64,000 nucleotides of DNA from Treponema sp. (GTDB lineage Bacteria > Spirochaetota > Spirochaetia > Treponematales > Breznakiellaceae), in the NCBI GenBank assembly GCA_009777535.1, contig WRLP01000011.1, forward strand, positions 1 through 64,000, given 5' to 3'. The notes below the pieces were generated by a model. The model worked only from the letters and a program-made list of their open reading frames with translations. It made no database searches and was not told the DNA's origin. Below are positions 1 through 8,129 of the stretch, piece by piece. The first letter of the stretch is position 1, and the number at the start of each line of letters is the position of its first letter. Both the position numbers and the translations under genes were made by a program.

Positions 1-320
1 GATTTGTAAAGAGTGTTCTTCCTCCGTGGTTCTCCGTGATCCCCGTGCCTCCGTGCGAGAAAAATAGCGAACAATCCTTTAGCACCCATGTAAAGAGGTT
101 TTTATGGGGTTTTCCTACAGACTCCCGTGTCCGCTGTGAGAGGTCTTTTCTTAAACCAAAATGGGGCTGGATAGTTTTCCTACAGCCTCTCCTCATCGAT
201 TTATGGGCTCGAAGTTTTCTCAAAGCAAAAACTTCGGCTAAAGCTCATTTACCCGGGCAACCGCTGTCGGATCAACGAAAAAATAGCAAATGAAGAGTGT
301 TTCAGGGCTTTGCTATTTGC
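1..320. other. gene-free stretch with degenerate short repeats
   Basis: I see no supportable gene here. Positions 22-55 hold four spaced copies of a cYccgtg heptamer (22-28, 32-38, 41-47, 49-55). This type of low-complexity intergenic repeat is common in some treponemes. A small hairpin with arms GAAGTTTT/AAAACTTC lies at 211-235. The short open frames here have no coding features. Confidence 0.5.
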
Positions 321-668
321 TCAGAAATTCGCAAAATTCGCTTGTTTTTTTATTGCATATAGTATATACTTTATGTATAAATGGGATGGTAATCCGTCCG
401 GCGGTCGTCGAAAGGCGGCCGCTTTTTCATTTAGGCAGTACTGTAAGTCCTTATGCCGTATATCACGTTCGTGAAATATCGTATTTACATCAGGAAAGTA
501 CCTAAGTTTTAATTCTGCAAATCTTGGCAGAAGATTACGGCAATATTCACTTTTTTCTATAATTACAAACGCCAACAGAAACATTGGAAATTCAGCCGGA
601 TATTTATCCAAGTGTGTGTCGCCTGCCTCATCCGCAAAAACAAGATACTTGCTGCTTTTTATTACCAT
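321..668 (-). pseudogene. DUF3800-family protein, 3'-truncated remnant
   Basis: The first 75 or so residues look like the N-terminus of a DUF3800 protein: a short strand, then the acidic motif FADEAGD, a hydrophobic strand ending in FVIIEKSEY, and the FHERDIR segment. DUF3800 proteins are usually well over 200 residues and are found near mobile and defence genes; their biochemical role is not settled (RNase H-like fold proposed). Here the similarity stops after about 80 residues and the frame ends after 115, so the C-terminal half is missing. The start is placed at the ATG at 668. The frame stays open upstream to 911, but that extension has no family character. Probably a decayed gene. Confidence 0.6.
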
Positions 669-943
669 ACCCAGAATATAACTAAAAGCATTTTTAGTGT
701 CAAATATTCCAATGAATTTATGGTGCCTGATTTCTGGATAAATGATATTGGCTTTAGTGTTGCCGATTCCAATGGCGACCCCATCTGGAACTTCAACACG
801 GTGGTCAGCAGGGGCTATCCTACGCTGGCGATGGTGGGCGGCCAGCAACGAAATGGCATTGCCAGTAAACCTGTCATGAGGTAAGATAGCAATATGTGGA
901 GCGGTTTGCATGTTGTTATATCATGGGAGTAATATAGTTATTA

Positions 944-1183
944 ATGGATAAAAACATATCTCCCATTATCGCTGTGATTACACCAGGTATAATACAATTA
1001 TTAATGGAAAACCGTAGGCTTAGTTTACAAGAAGCATCTGATATACTGTACAGCTCCCTCATTTATAAAACATTGGAAGACGAAGAAACTAAAGTATGGA
1101 GGCTTGGGTACCCCCTTCTCTATGACTTACTGGAAGAAGAATTGGAAACAGGCAATATAACATGGCCTGAGGAGCAAATGTGA
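944..1183 (+). CDS. small acidic protein, likely partner in a DUF3791/DUF3990-type cassette
   Basis: A 79-residue acidic protein with no signal peptide or membrane segment. Its pattern is an N-terminal hydrophobic helix (IIAVITPGIIQLL), then LSLQEASDILYSS, EDEETKVW and an acidic tail. I recall small proteins of this kind immediately upstream of DUF3990/DUF3791 genes in Firmicutes and spirochaetes, where the group behaves like a toxin-antitoxin cassette; this is memory of the family, not a search. Its stop overlaps the GTG start of the next gene (GTGA), so the two are probably translationally coupled. Function unproven. Confidence 0.7.
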   Translation: MDKNISPIIAVITPGIIQLLMENRRLSLQEASDILYSSLIYKTLEDEETKVWRLGYPLLYDLLEEELETGNITWPEEQM

Positions 1184-1395
1184 AAAAATTTAAAGATGAA
1201 GTATGGTTTTTAGCTTCCTGTGTTGAATTTTACAAAGTTGAAAAAGGTATGAGCGGGCAGGAAGCCTATAACTACCTGCGAAAAACAGGAGCGTTAAACT
1301 ACATTATTGATTGTTACGAAGGCTTGCACATGACGGGGCACCTTTATATTATCGACTGTATAGATGAGTACATCAAAAATAATTCAAAAAGCTAA
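1180..1395 (+). CDS. DUF3791 domain protein
   Basis: A 71-residue protein matching DUF3791 along its whole length: FLASCVEFYKVEKGMSGQEA, then YLRKTGALNYIIDCYEGLH, then a C-terminal helix ending IDEYI. DUF3791 proteins are small, and their genes usually sit next to a DUF3990 gene (an ADP-ribosyltransferase-like fold, suspected toxin). It starts at GTG, overlapping the upstream stop by 4 nt. No DUF3990 gene follows: downstream DNA is repeats up to galM. The cassette therefore looks incomplete, with the presumed effector lost or never acquired. Confidence 0.8.
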   Translation: MKKFKDEVWFLASCVEFYKVEKGMSGQEAYNYLRKTGALNYIIDCYEGLHMTGHLYIIDCIDEYIKNNSKS

Positions 1396-1402
1396 TGAAC
1401 CT

Positions 1403-1546
1403 CCCCGCGGCAAGCCGCGGGGTATCTTTAAGCGTTGATTTATTCGAGGGGAGGTTCGTTCTGTAAGGAAATTTATTTAATGTCTGGTTCAATACCAAAT
1501 ACTCCATTATTTTGTTTTTTTTGAGCCGCGGCAAGCCGCGGGGTAT
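1403..1546. repeat. paired 21-nt GC-rich hairpin repeats
   Basis: The same 21-nt sequence occurs at 1405-1425 and 1526-1546. Each copy folds as CCGCGGC-AA-GCCGCGG and is followed by GGTAT. In the first copy the stem extends to CCCCGCGGC/GCCGCGGGG (1403-1422). The first hairpin lies 8 nt past the DUF3791 stop and could help end transcription, but it lacks a U-tract. The DNA between the copies holds a word (about 1464-1481) that recurs near 19108-19125 beside the second repeat cluster. Confidence 0.65.
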
Positions 1547-1590
1547 TAAACCAGACTTGCGAATAAAAACGGCGCCTAGCACGGTTCAAA

Positions 1591-1660
1591 CGCAGGCGTT
1601 CCACTGCTGCGGCAATGCCAAAATGCATTAGAAAATGTAACACGGGGTGTCAGAGGCTCC
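1591..1660. repeat. fragment of the dispersed palindromic element
   Basis: The segment reads GCGTTCCACTGCTGCGGC, AATGCCAAAATGCAT, then a block ending ACGGGGTGT. It matches the left part of the palindromic element at 19174-19230 in the same order, with a few substitutions. No matching right arm is nearby, so this is a half copy directly upstream of the full element at 1674. Confidence 0.6.
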
Positions 1661-1673
1661 TTATTCGCCAGCG

Positions 1674-1938
1674 TTCCACTGCTTTGGCTATTACAGAAAT
1701 ATATGCCAGAAAAGGTAACGAAAGCGGTGTGAGGCGGCGCATAAGCCCTGCCGAGGGCATCGGCGTGGTTATAAAAAAGTGATCTACACAATAAAGAATC
1801 TCGATAACAGTTTATCTAGTTTTACAGAAAAAAAAGATGTCTATCAGACCGTCAGCCCGAGAAAGGGCTTTGCGCCGCCGCACACCGCTTTCAATTCCGT
1901 TTTAAGGCATATATTTCTGCTGCTACCATAGCCGTGGA
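1674..1938. repeat. long palindromic intergenic element
   Basis: About 80 nt of the left arm (1674-1754) is the imperfect inverted complement of the right arm (about 1858-1938). Shared blocks in order are TTCCAC, CAGAAATATATGCC, GAAAGCGGTGTG, GGCGGCGCA and AAGCCCT. The centre (about 1755-1857) is AT-rich with no gene. The ends, TTCCACTGCTTTGGC and its partner CATAGCCGTGGAA, recur in the element at 19174-19324. This layout suits a non-autonomous MITE-like or REP/BIME-like element; no transposase is visible. Confidence 0.7.
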
Positions 1939-1944
1939 AAAGCC

Positions 1945-2994
1945 CTACCAGGCAAACTTAAACACCGCTTTCTCGTGGTAATCATTGCCCGGGCCGAAAA
2001 TGCACGAAGGAAAACTGCTGTGATTCGGTGAATCGGGAAAGTGCTGGGTCTCCAGGCAGAAGCCGGCGTGTTTCGCGTAACATGAGCCCGCCTTGCCCGC
2101 AAGGCCGGAAAGGAAGTTCGATGTATAGAACTGGACGCCGGGCTGGGTAGTAAAAACCTTCATTCGTCTGCCGGAAACAGGCTCGAAAACCTCGGCGCAC
2201 GGCCTCATGCTGCCGGCTTTCCCGTCTACAACAAAGCAGTTATCGTATCCTTCCAGCGCACCCGTTCCGCCATAGGCAGCGGTCATATCAGCATTAATAC
2301 GCTTGCGTTTTCTGAAATCATAAGCGGTTCCCTGAACAGGAAGCAGGGAGCCCGTTGGAATTAATTTGTCATCAATTTCCACATAGGAAGAAGAATGAAG
2401 CAAAACCTCGTGGGAAAGAATACTGCCCTCCCCTTCTCCGGCTAAATTAAAATAAGCATGATTTGTAAGATTTACAGGAGTGGGCGCATCAACCCTGGCT
2501 TTGTAATCGGCAATTATCTCATTGGATTTGGTAAGCCCGTAACAGACAACAGCTTTCATTTTGCCGGGAAAGCCGCAGTCGCCGTCGGGGCTTTCAAGAT
2601 CAAAACGCACAAAAACGCCTTCGTCCTCATGGTAGCTTTCGGCTCTCCACAACAGCTTGTCAAACCCCCTGCGTCCGCTGTGCAGGGAATTTTCCCCGTC
2701 GTTTTTTTCAAGATGATAAACATTGCCGTTCAGGGTGAAGCAGGCATTCTTAATCCGGCCGGCAAAGCGGCCAACAGTAACTCCAATATAGGGGCCGTTG
2801 TTTAGAAATCCTTCCAGGCTTGAAAAACCCAGCAGCACATCAGCCTTCTGTCCTTTACTTGAGGGAACATAAAGGCTTGTCCAGGCCGCTCCAAAATTTG
2901 TAAGTGAAAGTTTCAGGTCACCCGCTTCCAGGGTATACAGCTTTACTTTACTTCCGTTTGATAAAACACCAAAAGTTTTTTCTTTTATTTTCAT
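1945..2994 (-). CDS. galM: aldose 1-epimerase (mutarotase)
   Basis: A 349-residue protein of normal length for GalM, which interconverts the alpha and beta anomers of galactose or glucose in the cytoplasm. The family motifs are in order: GVTVGRFAGRI, NSLHSG (substrate His), NLTNHAYFNLAG (catalytic His) and, near the C-terminus, LETQHFPDSPNH with the catalytic Glu. There is no signal peptide. The ATG at 2994 has no Shine-Dalgarno sequence, but a TATAAT box lies 6 nt upstream. No other sugar-pathway gene adjoins it; the gene follows the outer-membrane barrel gene after 15 nt. Confidence 0.95.
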   Translation of the reverse strand: MKIKEKTFGVLSNGSKVKLYTLEAGDLKLSLTNFGAAWTSLYVPSSKGQKADVLLGFSSLEGFLNNGPYIGVTVGRFAGRIKNACFTLNGNVYHLEKNDGENSLHSGRRGFDKLLWRAESYHEDEGVFVRFDLESPDGDCGFPGKMKAVVCYGLTKSNEIIADYKARVDAPTPVNLTNHAYFNLAGEGEGSILSHEVLLHSSSYVEIDDKLIPTGSLLPVQGTAYDFRKRKRINADMTAAYGGTGALEGYDNCFVVDGKAGSMRPCAEVFEPVSGRRMKVFTTQPGVQFYTSNFLSGLAGKAGSCYAKHAGFCLETQHFPDSPNHSSFPSCIFGPGNDYHEKAVFKFAW

Positions 2995-3000
2995 GGACTT

Positions 3001-3006
3001 ATTATA
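3001..3006 (-). promoter_or_regulatory. -10 box directly upstream of galM
   Basis: Read on the minus strand, TATAAT ends 6 nt before the galM ATG. The best -35 at 17 nt spacing is GTGCAA (weak). If used, transcription would begin at or next to the start codon, giving a leaderless message. Confidence 0.4.
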
Positions 3007-3009
3007 CCA

Positions 3010-4170
3010 TTAAAACCTGAGTCTTGCACCTGCATTAATGATGACCTTGGCGCCTTTTTCGCTGAAACTGCCATCAGGGTTTTCGACAATAGTTACCGGC
3101 CCCAGTTCCCCCGCCTTGCTGCCGCCGAAGGTTTTTTGATCAAAAAGGAAACGGGCGGTCAGGTTAAGTGTTACGCCCTGAAAAATTTCGTAATTGATCG
3201 TGGCAAAGGGTGAGAATGACCAGTCATCAAAACATAAAACAGTCGAAAGGCTTACATTACAAAAATCATTAAAGCGGTACAGAGCCGTTCCGTAAAGATA
3301 ATGATGATTTGTCCAGGAGCCGCCATGGCCCAGGCTGCTTACCGATGAATAACCGCTGAAAAGATATTCAAACAAAAGATACAGATCGCCGCCGAAAAAG
3401 TTATAGTCAAAGCCGGCGCCAACGGAAAGCCCCTCGATATCTTCGGCATTGCCGGGGTTTAGGGTATAAAGCGCATCGGCTGTAAAACCCAGTTCCACAT
3501 CCGCCTTCAGCGAAAGCCCAAAGCGGTGAATCCCGTTAGGTGAAGCATCGAGGGGAGTTTCGCAGGCATAGAGCGCCTGGAGGCTCGCCCTGTCCCAGTG
3601 CTTGTCAACGGAGAGCCCCGGAATGATGCCGCTCTCCGACTCAAGGGGCTCCTTTGGCCCTGCGGCAAAGCCCATGATTTTAAGCGAGTCCGCCGGAAAA
3701 AAGGCGGCATTCATTCCCAATACGCCGCGCGGCCGGGCATTCGGAAAAAGCGGATTGCGGGGATTAAGAAAATCGGAAGGGCTCCAGGCCTGTCCATAAC
3801 CGAAATTCATGCGGAGCAGTCCAGCTTCGGTGTCTATATAATCGCCGTTAATTCTGAAATAAAGACGCTCCAGTTCCATGGCAGCAGCGTAGTTCTCTGT
3901 GCCTGCCGCTGCCGTCGATGCGAGAACAGAGCCTGCTGAATTTCCAGCCGCGGCAATCAGGTTAAAGGCCGCGAAAAAAGACGCCTTCTCCCCGGTTCTG
4001 ATACGCAGTCTTATATTGGCGTATTCTTCAAGGCCAAAAGAATGAGCCGGAGTATCACCCGAGCCGGCGGTATAATTCACGGTGCTGTCTAAAATGCCGG
4101 ATATATCCTGCGCAAGCAGGCACCAGACAGAAAAAAATGTAAAAACGCATAACATGAAAAATCTTTTCAT
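3010..4170 (-). CDS. predicted outer-membrane beta-barrel protein
   Basis: A 386-residue protein. The start is the ATG at 4170, preceded by GAGGG; a longer frame upstream lacks a ribosome site. It begins with a signal peptide (MKRFFMLCVFTFFSVWCLLA). The rest is alternating aromatic/hydrophobic strands (such as FRINGDYIDTEAGLLRMNFG and HYLYGTALYRFNDFCNVSLS) and ends in ARLRF, a terminal aromatic typical of barrel proteins. NPLFPNARPRGVLG sits in the first third. It is the last gene of the envelope ABC operon, separated from the LolA-like gene by a repeat-bearing gap. I infer an outer-membrane end-point or partner for that transporter; the substrate is unknown. Confidence 0.75.
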   Translation of the reverse strand: MKRFFMLCVFTFFSVWCLLAQDISGILDSTVNYTAGSGDTPAHSFGLEEYANIRLRIRTGEKASFFAAFNLIAAAGNSAGSVLASTAAAGTENYAAAMELERLYFRINGDYIDTEAGLLRMNFGYGQAWSPSDFLNPRNPLFPNARPRGVLGMNAAFFPADSLKIMGFAAGPKEPLESESGIIPGLSVDKHWDRASLQALYACETPLDASPNGIHRFGLSLKADVELGFTADALYTLNPGNAEDIEGLSVGAGFDYNFFGGDLYLLFEYLFSGYSSVSSLGHGGSWTNHHYLYGTALYRFNDFCNVSLSTVLCFDDWSFSPFATINYEIFQGVTLNLTARFLFDQKTFGGSKAGELGPVTIVENPDGSFSEKGAKVIINAGARLRF

Positions 4171-4320
4171 ACGTCCCTCACAATTAATCAAAAAATTTTG
4201 CCACGAACCTCACAAACCCATGATTCCAAAAATTATTATTTTCTTCTTGTTCGTGCTGGTTTGTGTGGTTAGTGGTAAAAAAAACCTTTTCTCTTTTCTC
4301 TTTTACCTTTTATCTTTTTA
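4171..4320. repeat. dispersed TTTGTGTGGTTAGTGG repeat between operon genes
   Basis: Two related segments lie here: CCACGAACCTCACAAACCC (4201-4219) and, in the other orientation, TTCGTGCTGG-TTTGTGTGG-TTAGTGGT followed by A8 (4250-4284). The same words occur at 21107-21254 and as a half copy at 9821-9850. A polypyrimidine tract (4285-4330) leads into the LolA-like stop codon; a similar tract lies at 5073-5103. The repeat interrupts an otherwise tightly packed operon. Confidence 0.6.
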
Positions 4321-5055
4321 TCACCTTTCCAGGTTTCGCTGGCTGAAGATAGAGTCGGGAATCGGCCTGTCCAGTATGACATTTCTCATCACCATGGTGG
4401 TCTTGCTGTCCCTGCGCAAAAGGTCGCGCACTTCCACTTCCACCGGAAAGCGCCGGCCGGCAAGGGTTTCTATTCTGATCATGTTGTACTCCTTCAGCTT
4501 TGCGCCTGAAAGGGCAAAAAGTTCATAGCGCAATACATCACCGGTTTCCCTGTCTACCCACAATTTGCGTTTCGGGTAACTTTCGCTGCGGCCTCTGGCG
4601 GTTAGGTCCAACACCCAGGCTTCCCGGCCGTTTATGGTTTCCGAGCCGGAGAGAACCGGAGTATAGCGGCTGGATAGAGTATCGTTGTTGATGGCGTCTT
4701 CGTAGGAAAAATCCGAGCCCATCATCGACTCTTTTAACATGTGTCCGGAAATGAGCATTACCCCTTCATTGTCAGGGGAATACATGTAAAGCCTGCCGCC
4801 CCTTTTAAGGTACTTGGTTCCGCGGTCTTCGGGATTGGTAAACTCGATAAAGCTGTCGGCGCTTCCCCGCGCCCAGGCCTTCATCAATTTCACATAACGG
4901 CGCCCCTGATGTTCGATGATCATCTCCCCCTCATACTCGATGGTGGTAAATACCTCGTTGTTGTCCACTCTCCGCAAAATCTCCTCGGCTGTCTGCGAAA
5001 AAACCACACCCGCCGCAAACACCAGCAATAAGACAACTAATAATCTGCTATTCAT
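4321..5055 (-). CDS. LolA-like outer-membrane lipoprotein-sorting protein
   Basis: A 244-residue secreted protein (signal MNSRLLVVLLLVFAAGVVFS, cut before QTAEE). The start is the ATG at 5055, 6 nt after GGAGG. After the signal come ILRRVDN, YEGEMIIEHQGRRYVKLMKAW, TKYLKRGGRLYMYSPD and REAWVLDLTARG...KRKLWVDRETGDVLRYE. This order fits the LolA/LolB-fold family annotated as outer-membrane lipoprotein-sorting protein, whose half-barrel carries lipid or lipoprotein acyl chains across the periplasm. It lies directly downstream of two FtsX permease genes. I infer that it receives cargo from that ABC machine. Confidence 0.85.
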   Translation of the reverse strand: MNSRLLVVLLLVFAAGVVFSQTAEEILRRVDNNEVFTTIEYEGEMIIEHQGRRYVKLMKAWARGSADSFIEFTNPEDRGTKYLKRGGRLYMYSPDNEGVMLISGHMLKESMMGSDFSYEDAINNDTLSSRYTPVLSGSETINGREAWVLDLTARGRSESYPKRKLWVDRETGDVLRYELFALSGAKLKEYNMIRIETLAGRRFPVEVEVRDLLRRDSKTTMVMRNVILDRPIPDSIFSQRNLER

Positions 5056-5101
5056 AATCAACCTCCAAATTACTTTTTCTCTATTACCTTTTCTCTTTTT
5101 C

Positions 5102-6373
5102 CTACCTTCTGAGCGCTTCGACTGGTTCGACGAAGGCGCTTTTTAGCGAAGGAATCAGCGTAAAAATTGACGCTACCGCCACACCCATGATCCACGCCAT
5201 TAAAAGCCTGCCATAACTGAACTGAAAGAAAATTGAGTTGCTTAACGGCATCTCGCTGAAAGTGCTTCCGTAAAGGTCTCCCATGCGTATTGGAAAATTT
5301 GATCCGATGCCGGAAAGCAGACCCCCGACTATAACGCCGCAAAGGGCGCCGAAGGCGGCAAGAAACAGGGACTCAAAAAAGAAAACTTTTACAATCTCGC
5401 CGCGGGTCATTCCCAGGCTGCCCATCATGCCGATTTCCTTGATCCGTTCGTGAATAATCATAACCACCGTATTAATTATCAGGAAGCTTGCTACAATCAG
5501 GAACACCAAAAAGACGATGGTATAAATTGGAATTACCATTTTCATTACAGCAACCCAGTAGTTATCGCTCCATTCATTTACCACGCTGTCCTGCCCCAAA
5601 AGATTCTGCACTGCGGCGGCGATTGATGCACTCTGTTTTTCATTGTCTGCGAAAATCACCAGGGACTGAGTTCCCTCATCAAGCACCAGCAGCCGCTGAA
5701 GCCGCTCAATATCAACAATGATAACCTGTTCATCGTACTTGATATAATCGTAATTGAAGATTCCGGAAATTACCGGGCTCCATATCTTGTCGGAAAACTG
5801 TGCGGAAATTGTTTTAAGCGGAAGCCTGTCGCCAATGCCAAGCCCCGATTTTTCGGCAAAGACGCTCCCGACGGCACATTCATTGGAGCCTGGCGCGGGG
5901 TAGCTTCCTTCCACGAGGCCGTTGTTTCTGCGGGTAAGGTTAAAGTGATTCGCCGCCATTTCACCTTCAATATCCAGCCCCCACAGTGTCGCGTGCTTGA
6001 TCGTGCTTTCCTGCAATGTCGCCAGGGAAGCAATCCGCGGAAAGACAGCACGCACGCCAGGGATTTCACCAATGGAGGCGGCCAATTCCTTCCAGCTTTT
6101 TCCGTCTGCTACCGGATACTGAACGGGTTTATATTCGTTTTCCGCTTCGTACTGCGCTGATACTACCCTGACATGACCCAATTCAAACACCTGCACCAGA
6201 TCGTTTATGCTCCTTGTCATACCGTCTATCAGGGACGAGTATACAACGATAAAGAATACTGCTATTCCAACCGCGGAAAAACAAAAGATGGTACGCCTCT
6301 TGTTACGCCAAATATTACGATATGCGATTTTGATCAACGCCCCCGTACCACCCTGTTTATTTTCATTCACCAT
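5102..6373 (-). CDS. FtsX-family ABC transporter permease (second subunit)
   Basis: A 423-residue membrane protein. The start is the ATG at 6373, preceded by AAGGAG just past the stop of the upstream permease; a TTG further up is less likely. It has one N-terminal membrane helix (RTIFCFSAVGIAVFFIVVYS), a MacB-type periplasmic domain (about 60-270) and three C-terminal helices holding the FtsX domain (IVFLVFLIVASFLIINTVVM; IKEIGMMGSLGMTRGEI). This is the topology of LolC/LolE/MacB permeases. With the adjacent permease and ATPase it should form a heterodimeric lipoprotein- or lipid-extracting transporter in the inner membrane. Confidence 0.9.
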   Translation of the reverse strand: MVNENKQGGTGALIKIAYRNIWRNKRRTIFCFSAVGIAVFFIVVYSSLIDGMTRSINDLVQVFELGHVRVVSAQYEAENEYKPVQYPVADGKSWKELAASIGEIPGVRAVFPRIASLATLQESTIKHATLWGLDIEGEMAANHFNLTRRNNGLVEGSYPAPGSNECAVGSVFAEKSGLGIGDRLPLKTISAQFSDKIWSPVISGIFNYDYIKYDEQVIIVDIERLQRLLVLDEGTQSLVIFADNEKQSASIAAAVQNLLGQDSVVNEWSDNYWVAVMKMVIPIYTIVFLVFLIVASFLIINTVVMIIHERIKEIGMMGSLGMTRGEIVKVFFFESLFLAAFGALCGVIVGGLLSGIGSNFPIRMGDLYGSTFSEMPLSNSIFFQFSYGRLLMAWIMGVAVASIFTLIPSLKSAFVEPVEALRR

Positions 6374-6389
6374 TTTTATCTCTCCTTCC

Positions 6390-8129
6390 TCATTCAAACC
6401 TCAGGCTGTCGGTGATTGGCATCTTCAGCGCACGGCGGGTCGGAAAAAACGCCATGCACGAAGACAGCAGAGTCGCCACAATGCCGGAACCGATTATAAG
6501 GGGAATATTCCACACGCTGCGGAAAATGCCTGTCGTGCGAAAGCCTATGCCGCCGGCAAGAGTATCCGCCATGGCGCTGAAATCAATACCGTACTTCACC
6601 ATCGGGTAATTGATAGCGCAGCCCAGTATTATCCCCAGAACCGAGCCAAATAAACCAAGGAAGCCGGCTTCCAGCATATAGGTCATAATCATCTGCCTGT
6701 CTGTCATGCCAAGGGCGCGCATCATTCCTGTTTCCTTGGTTCTTTCCAAAATCGCCAGCAGAATGGTGTTGGAGATTCCCAAAAATGAAAGTATAAACAA
6801 CAATAAGGCCAATACCTGCGGCGCTCCTGTTTGCAATTTTTCATAACCAAGGTAATCTTCTACATATTCAAGCCAGGTGCGTACGGCAAGATCGCCCGGC
6901 AGGGAAAGCCCCTGCGCGGCCAGTCCGCGCTCCAGCGCGGCGGTTATTACAGCGGCGCTTTCGCTTACTCCGGGAAGCCGGCTGCTGCCGGCATTTTTTT
7001 CCCTGATAACAAGCTCTGTTACCGCGCCCTCCAGCGCCATGCCGGCGTCATCCTGCAAAACGTCCAGCGGAATGTAGGCGGTGTTGCCGTTCGGAAGCGG
7101 CGCCGGAGAGTTGATCACCCCCACAACGACGACATCAATTAACTGATTTACATGGCGCACTGCGCCGGAAAAATCCGCGCGGATCATGGCTTCCAGAACC
7201 TGCGCCATTTTTGCTTCATCGGCCTCGAATTCTTCGCTTAAAAGATATGCGCCGAAAAAATCCTCATACTGATAAGCCGCTTCCATCAGGGACTGCCCGG
7301 CATGATCCAGCGCCGGCATCAGCTCGCCCGTCCATTTATCCGGCCGGATCGCTTCCGGCACAGCCTTGATGTCGATAACTGCGTTTATCCTTACATCATT
7401 GCGGTTTGTAGCGGCAATCATATTCCAGTAACGGTCAAGATCGCCCTGCGACGCATCTCTTTTCAAAACCATTCGCTCATTACCCGCCGTGTGTACTATA
7501 TCGGGAGAAAATATATCGGTAAAAGTCGGCGCAATATCGTATAACGAACGGATAAATTCAGCATCGGCGGAGTTTACCGTTATTTCATTAATCAGCGTTT
7601 CCAGCTCCAGGCGAAGAGGGCGTGTGGGAATCCCCACCTTTAGCTTTTCGGCGGCAACGGTTCCAAGGGCTATTTCAAATTTGCCGTATTGCACAAAACG
7701 CCCGAAATCGACGTATTGCACATAATGCATTGTTTCCGCTTCATAAACCGGATCAATGCCATGAAACAAAATTGGCGCAGAGCCCGATGCTGAATAAAGC
7801 GTCCCTGCAAAAATAAACCGCGGAGCGCTGCTGTAGCCTTCGCTTTCCAGCGCGGCACGGTAGTTTTCCCAGCCGGTAAAATTCTCGTAACTTGGCATCT
7901 CGTCTTTTTTTTCAAAGTAGAGCTTTGTTTGCAGCTTCGCGGCGCTCATCTCGAAATTGACGATATTTCTGCGCGACTCTATTGCCATACCGCCAAGCCA
8001 GCTGTTCAAAAAGATATAAACGGCGACGCTTACCATGATTGCAGCCGAGGTAAGGATCGTTTTTACCTTGTGCCGCGCCAGGTTACGCATGGCGATTTTT
8101 TTTAGTTCCCAAATACCATACAGGGTCAT
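6390..8129 (-). CDS. FtsX-family ABC transporter permease (first subunit)
   Basis: A 579-residue protein, larger than its partner. An N-terminal membrane helix (ILTSAAIMVSVAVYIFLNSW) is followed by about 370 residues of periplasmic domain and a C-terminal FtsX domain (LALLLFILSFLGISNTILLA; TKETGMMRALGMTDRQM) with the last helices before FPTRRALKMP. Its start overlaps the ATPase stop by 4 nt (ATGA), so the two are translationally coupled. The enlarged periplasmic region suggests a substrate or partner-binding role different from that of the second permease. Confidence 0.9.
   Translation of the reverse strand: MTLYGIWELKKIAMRNLARHKVKTILTSAAIMVSVAVYIFLNSWLGGMAIESRRNIVNFEMSAAKLQTKLYFEKKDEMPSYENFTGWENYRAALESEGYSSAPRFIFAGTLYSASGSAPILFHGIDPVYEAETMHYVQYVDFGRFVQYGKFEIALGTVAAEKLKVGIPTRPLRLELETLINEITVNSADAEFIRSLYDIAPTFTDIFSPDIVHTAGNERMVLKRDASQGDLDRYWNMIAATNRNDVRINAVIDIKAVPEAIRPDKWTGELMPALDHAGQSLMEAAYQYEDFFGAYLLSEEFEADEAKMAQVLEAMIRADFSGAVRHVNQLIDVVVVGVINSPAPLPNGNTAYIPLDVLQDDAGMALEGAVTELVIREKNAGSSRLPGVSESAAVITAALERGLAAQGLSLPGDLAVRTWLEYVEDYLGYEKLQTGAPQVLALLLFILSFLGISNTILLAILERTKETGMMRALGMTDRQMIMTYMLEAGFLGLFGSVLGIILGCAINYPMVKYGIDFSAMADTLAGGIGFRTTGIFRSVWNIPLIIGSGIVATLLSSCMAFFPTRRALKMPITDSLRFE

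Larger units (their letters stand above)
1396..1944. other. intergenic repeat cluster, no gene
   Basis: This 549-bp gap between the DUF3791 gene and galM holds no convincing gene. It contains two copies of a GC-rich hairpin, a fragment of the dispersed element (1591-1660) and one full long palindrome (1674-1938), each listed separately. The short frames inside come from the repeats. Confidence 0.7.

Noticed and set aside
669-911. N-terminal extension of the DUF3800 frame, and the opposite-strand frame across 612-884
   Set aside because: Neither translation has domain character or a ribosome site. The plus-strand frame ends with a GYPTL-type stretch seen in some surface proteins, but that is too little to call a gene.
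1403-1546. CRISPR-like array
   Set aside because: Only two repeat units, with no regular spacers and no cas genes.
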